From Chitinophagaceae bacterium (GTDB lineage: Bacteria > Bacteroidota > Bacteroidia > Chitinophagales > Chitinophagaceae): 9,373 nt of DNA. Under the pieces are notes generated by a model, which saw only the letters and a list, made by a program, of their open reading frames with translations, did not search any database and was not told the origin of the DNA. Below are positions 7,246 to 9,373 of this stretch, piece by piece. How positions within the stretch are numbered: the stretch's first letter is position 1; the number at the start of each line of letters is the position of its first letter. The stretch covers positions 1 to 9,373 of the forward strand of contig JAHEZA010000059.1 in assembly GCA_023251335.1 (NCBI GenBank). Reading direction: 5' to 3'. A program made the position numbers and the translations under genes.

Positions 7246-7434
7246 TGGATACTGGATGCTGGAACATTGAACATTGAACATTGAGCATTGAACATTGATT
7301 CTTCATGCTTGATTCTTGATTTTTGGTTCTTGTTTCTTGATTTTTGATTTTTGATTTTTGCTTCTTGATCCTTTAACATTGAGCATTGAAATTTGCCTTC
7401 CGCCTTCTGTCTTCCGCATTTCGCCTTTTCCCTC
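7246..7434. repeat. Degenerate 7-bp-phased compound repeat (TTGAnnn and related heptads)
   Basis: From 7246 to 7434 the plus strand can be cut into 27 consecutive 7-bp units without losing register. It opens with TGGATAC and TGGATGC. TTGAACA units follow at 7267, 7274 and 7288, with TTGAGCA at 7281. TTGATTT or TTGATTC units run from 7309 to about 7371. TTGAGCA returns at 7379, and GCCTT-containing units close the block. Most units have G at their third base. Two more related units, TGGATGC at 7233 and a 6-bp GGATGC, precede the register. A 120-codon open frame on the minus strand across this block is only repeat translation. The block accounts for most of the 372-bp gene-free gap at 7108-7479. 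Confidence 0.8.
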
Positions 7435-7448
7435 TTCTTCTTTATTCT

Positions 7449-7456
7449 TACCTTTG
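7449..7456 (+). promoter_or_regulatory. Bacteroidota -7 promoter box of the ABC-F gene
   Basis: TACCTTTG is a full match to the Bacteroidota -7 consensus TAnnTTTG. It lies 23 bp before the ABC-F start codon, giving a predicted leader of under 20 bases with no Shine-Dalgarno sequence. No TTG is found at the usual -33 distance; that stretch is the pyrimidine-rich tail of the heptad repeat. Confidence 0.6.
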
Positions 7457-7479
7457 CGCCTCTAAAAAAATGATGGCGT

Positions 7480-9105
7480 ATGATAAGTGTAAATAATGTA
7501 ACCCTGGCGTATGGCAAACGGGTGTTGTTTGACGAAGTAAATCTGAATTTTGTTAAAGGAAATTGTTATGGAATTATTGGCGCCAACGGCGCAGGTAAGT
7601 CAACAATTCTAAAAATAATCAGCGGCGAAATAGAACCCAATAAAGGCTCCGTAAGCATTACTCCGGGCGAGCGCATGGCTGTGCTAAGGCAGGACCAGTT
7701 TGAATTTGACGAGGTTTCCGTGTTGCATACCGTAATGATGGGGCATAAAAAAATGTGGGCTACCATGGTGGAGAAAGATGCCATTTATATGAAAGAAGAT
7801 TTTAGTGAGGAAGATGGGATGAAAGCAGGCCATCTCGAAGCTGAATTTGGCGAAATGGGCGGCTACACTGCAGAAAGCGATGCAGCTACTTTGTTGGATG
7901 AATTAGGTGTGCCTGATGATATTCATTATACATTGATGAAGGACGTAGCGGCCAATATGAAAGTGCGTGTTTTGCTGGCACAGGCCTTATTCGGAAATCC
8001 CGATATTTTATTGTTAGATGAGCCAACGAACAACCTTGACGTCACTACCATTTCATGGCTCGAAAATTTCCTGGCCGATTATCAAAACATTGTATTGGTG
8101 GTGAGCCACGACCGTCACTTTTTGGACGCCGTATGTACTCACGTAGCTGACGTAGATAAACAAAAAATAAAAATATATACCGGTAACTACACATTCTGGT
8201 ACGAGAGCAGCCAGTTGGCAGCAAGGCAGGCTACGGATAAAAATAAAAAGACGGAGGAAAAGAAAAAAGACCTTTTGGAATTCATCGCACGATTCAGTGC
8301 CAATGCTTCTAAAAGCAAACAGGCTACTTCAAGAAAGAAGGCGCTCGACAAACTGGTTTTTGAAGACATAACCCCAAGCAACCGGAAATATCCCGGGATT
8401 ATTTTTAAGCCTGAAAGAGACCCGGGCAACCAGATATTGAATGTCCAGAAACTATCAAAAAGTGTTGAAGGAAAAACCCTTTTCAATAATGTAAATTTTG
8501 ATGTAGTAAAAGGACATAAAATTGCTTTTTTAAGTCGCGATCCTGTGGCACTCACTTCATTTTTTGAAATTATCAATAAGAGGATGAAGGCTGATAGCGG
8601 AAGATATGAATGGGGAACTACAATTACTACGGCTTATCTGCCAAATGACAATACTGAATTTTTCACAAACAAGCTTACTTTAATGGATTGGCTGCGCCAA
8701 TATGTACCTGAACATTACACAGATGTAGATGAAGATTTTCTGCGTGGCTTTTTGGGTAAAATGTTGTTTAGCGGCGACGAAGTAAATAAGAAAACAAACG
8801 TGTTGAGTGGTGGTGAAAAAGTAAGATGTATGATCAGCAGAATGATGTTGCAAAATCCGAATGTGGTAATGCTCGATGAGCCAACCAACCACCTGGACCT
8901 GGAAAGCATCACTGCGTTTAACGATGGAATGATCACTTTTCCAGGAATCGTTTTGATGACCACCCACGATCACCAGTTTATGCAAACCGTTGCCAACCGT
9001 ATTATAGAGATCACACCAAAGGGCATCATTGACAGGCTTTGTACTTATGATGAATACCTGGAAGATGAAAGGATAAAAGTGTTGCAGGAAGAGATGTACG
9101 CATAG
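7480..9105 (+). CDS. ybiT: ABC-F family ATPase, YbiT-type ribosome-associated translation factor
   Basis: A 541-residue soluble protein with two ABC ATPase domains and no membrane segments, matching E. coli YbiT (530) in length and motifs. Domain 1: Walker A GANGAGKST (34-42), a diverged signature at 155-163 (DVAANMKVR), Walker B ILLLDEPTNNLD (176-187) and switch His210. The linker (about 245-305) holds a lysine-rich helix and RFSANASKSKQATSR (271-285), the region that faces P-site tRNA in ABC-F proteins. Domain 2 has signature LSGGEK (442-447), Walker B VVMLDEPTNHLD (462-473) and His496. Its Walker A is lost: residues 352-360 read SRDPVALTS with no lysine. Only one of the two composite ATP sites should therefore be canonical. 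ABC-F proteins bind the ribosomal E site. YbiT's exact role is unclear, and nothing here marks it as an antibiotic-resistance type. The ATG at 7480 is the first possible start, with an in-frame stop at 7471. Confidence 0.93.
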   Translation: MISVNNVTLAYGKRVLFDEVNLNFVKGNCYGIIGANGAGKSTILKIISGEIEPNKGSVSITPGERMAVLRQDQFEFDEVSVLHTVMMGHKKMWATMVEKDAIYMKEDFSEEDGMKAGHLEAEFGEMGGYTAESDAATLLDELGVPDDIHYTLMKDVAANMKVRVLLAQALFGNPDILLLDEPTNNLDVTTISWLENFLADYQNIVLVVSHDRHFLDAVCTHVADVDKQKIKIYTGNYTFWYESSQLAARQATDKNKKTEEKKKDLLEFIARFSANASKSKQATSRKKALDKLVFEDITPSNRKYPGIIFKPERDPGNQILNVQKLSKSVEGKTLFNNVNFDVVKGHKIAFLSRDPVALTSFFEIINKRMKADSGRYEWGTTITTAYLPNDNTEFFTNKLTLMDWLRQYVPEHYTDVDEDFLRGFLGKMLFSGDEVNKKTNVLSGGEKVRCMISRMMLQNPNVVMLDEPTNHLDLESITAFNDGMITFPGIVLMTTHDHQFMQTVANRIIEITPKGIIDRLCTYDEYLEDERIKVLQEEMYA

Positions 9106-9159
9106 TGAAATTTTTGTTACGTACTAAAAAGTTTTCTAAAAAATTTATCCCATTTAATA

Positions 9160-9190
9160 AAAACCGGGCCTATTAAACAAGCCCGGTTTT
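9160..9190 (+). terminator. Intrinsic terminator of the ABC-F gene
   Basis: AAAACCGGGC (9160-9169) pairs perfectly with GCCCGGTTTT (9181-9190) around an 11-base loop. The stem has a GC-rich core, and its A/T ends provide a T-run on either strand. It starts 55 bp after the ABC-F stop codon. It could work in both directions. Confidence 0.85.
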
Positions 9191-9365
9191 CCTTTATAAT
9201 AGTTTTGACAGCAATTACAGTAAACAAGCTTTTAATTCAAATTTCTACTCAGCGGAAATAATTCCTGCAATTCGTTTTTTTCTTAAAATAAATTTTCGAT
9301 CAACTATCTTTATACTATACTTTCAAATTTTTTAATATTTTATTTTCACTAATTAATTTTTATTT

Positions 9366-9373
9366 ATGAAATG
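9366..9373 (+). CDS. Possible start of the next gene (edge, partial)
   Basis: Two overlapping ATGs in different frames, at 9366 and 9371, lie at the window's right edge after about 175 bp of AT-rich DNA. TATCTTTA at 9305-9312 is a seven-of-eight match to the Bacteroidota -7 consensus. A downstream plus-strand gene probably begins here, but too few codons are present to say which ATG is used or what it encodes. Confidence 0.3.

Noticed and set aside
7155..7517. 120-codon minus-strand open frame between argS and the ABC-F gene
   Set aside because: It is translation of the 7-bp-phased repeat: its peptide cycles through KNQKS and MFNAQCS-like strings, overlaps the real ABC-F start and promoter, and shows no domain.
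8187..8985. Minus-strand open frames within the ABC-F gene
   Set aside because: They overlap well-conserved ABC motifs on the plus strand and contain no recognisable protein features.

Overview
The window looks like chromosome from a Bacteroidota bacterium, probably of the Chitinophagaceae type. The evidence is the AT-rich DNA, weak or absent Shine-Dalgarno sequences, a TAnnTTTG-type promoter box, and proteins that resemble Bacteroidota versions throughout. I see no mobile element, tRNA, rRNA or CRISPR array.

Left half (1-5272): a sugar-acid catabolic locus, most likely for L-fucose. Four genes run on the minus strand in the order mutarotase (4248-3922), FucP-type proton symporter (3902-2667), UxaA/altronate-dehydratase-type dehydratase (2582-918) and SDR dehydrogenase (777-13). 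A fifth gene may start at the left edge (3-1). Together they fit the non-phosphorylating fucose route: uptake, anomer interconversion, dehydration of L-fuconate to 2-keto-3-deoxy-L-fuconate, then NAD-dependent oxidation. The fucose dehydrogenase, lactonase and final diketo-acid hydrolase would have to lie outside the window. An AraC-family regulator (4409-5272) is divergent. The shared 160-bp control region holds three direct repeats spaced exactly 21 bp apart, a good candidate for the regulator's operator.

Right half (5317-9373): housekeeping genes. Arginyl-tRNA synthetase (argS, minus strand) and a YbiT-type ABC-F ribosome-associated ATPase (plus strand) are divergent. Between them, 7108-7479 carries no gene. 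It holds a striking compound repeat: an 8-bp-phased block (7125-7188), a small GC-rich hairpin (7210-7222), and a degenerate 7-bp-phased block kept in register for nearly 200 bp (7246-7434). A consensus Bacteroidota promoter box for the ABC-F gene follows. The same TTGAnnn heptad recurs in the fucP-dehydratase gap and runs into the last fucP codons. The ABC-F gene ends at a strong intrinsic terminator (9160-9190). AT-rich DNA leads from there to a possible gene start at the right edge.

The main points of interest are the heptad/octad repeats, the 21-bp-phased operator, the UxaA-type enzyme standing in for a fuconate dehydratase, and the asymmetric nucleotide sites of the ABC-F protein. No clearly new multi-gene system is visible.
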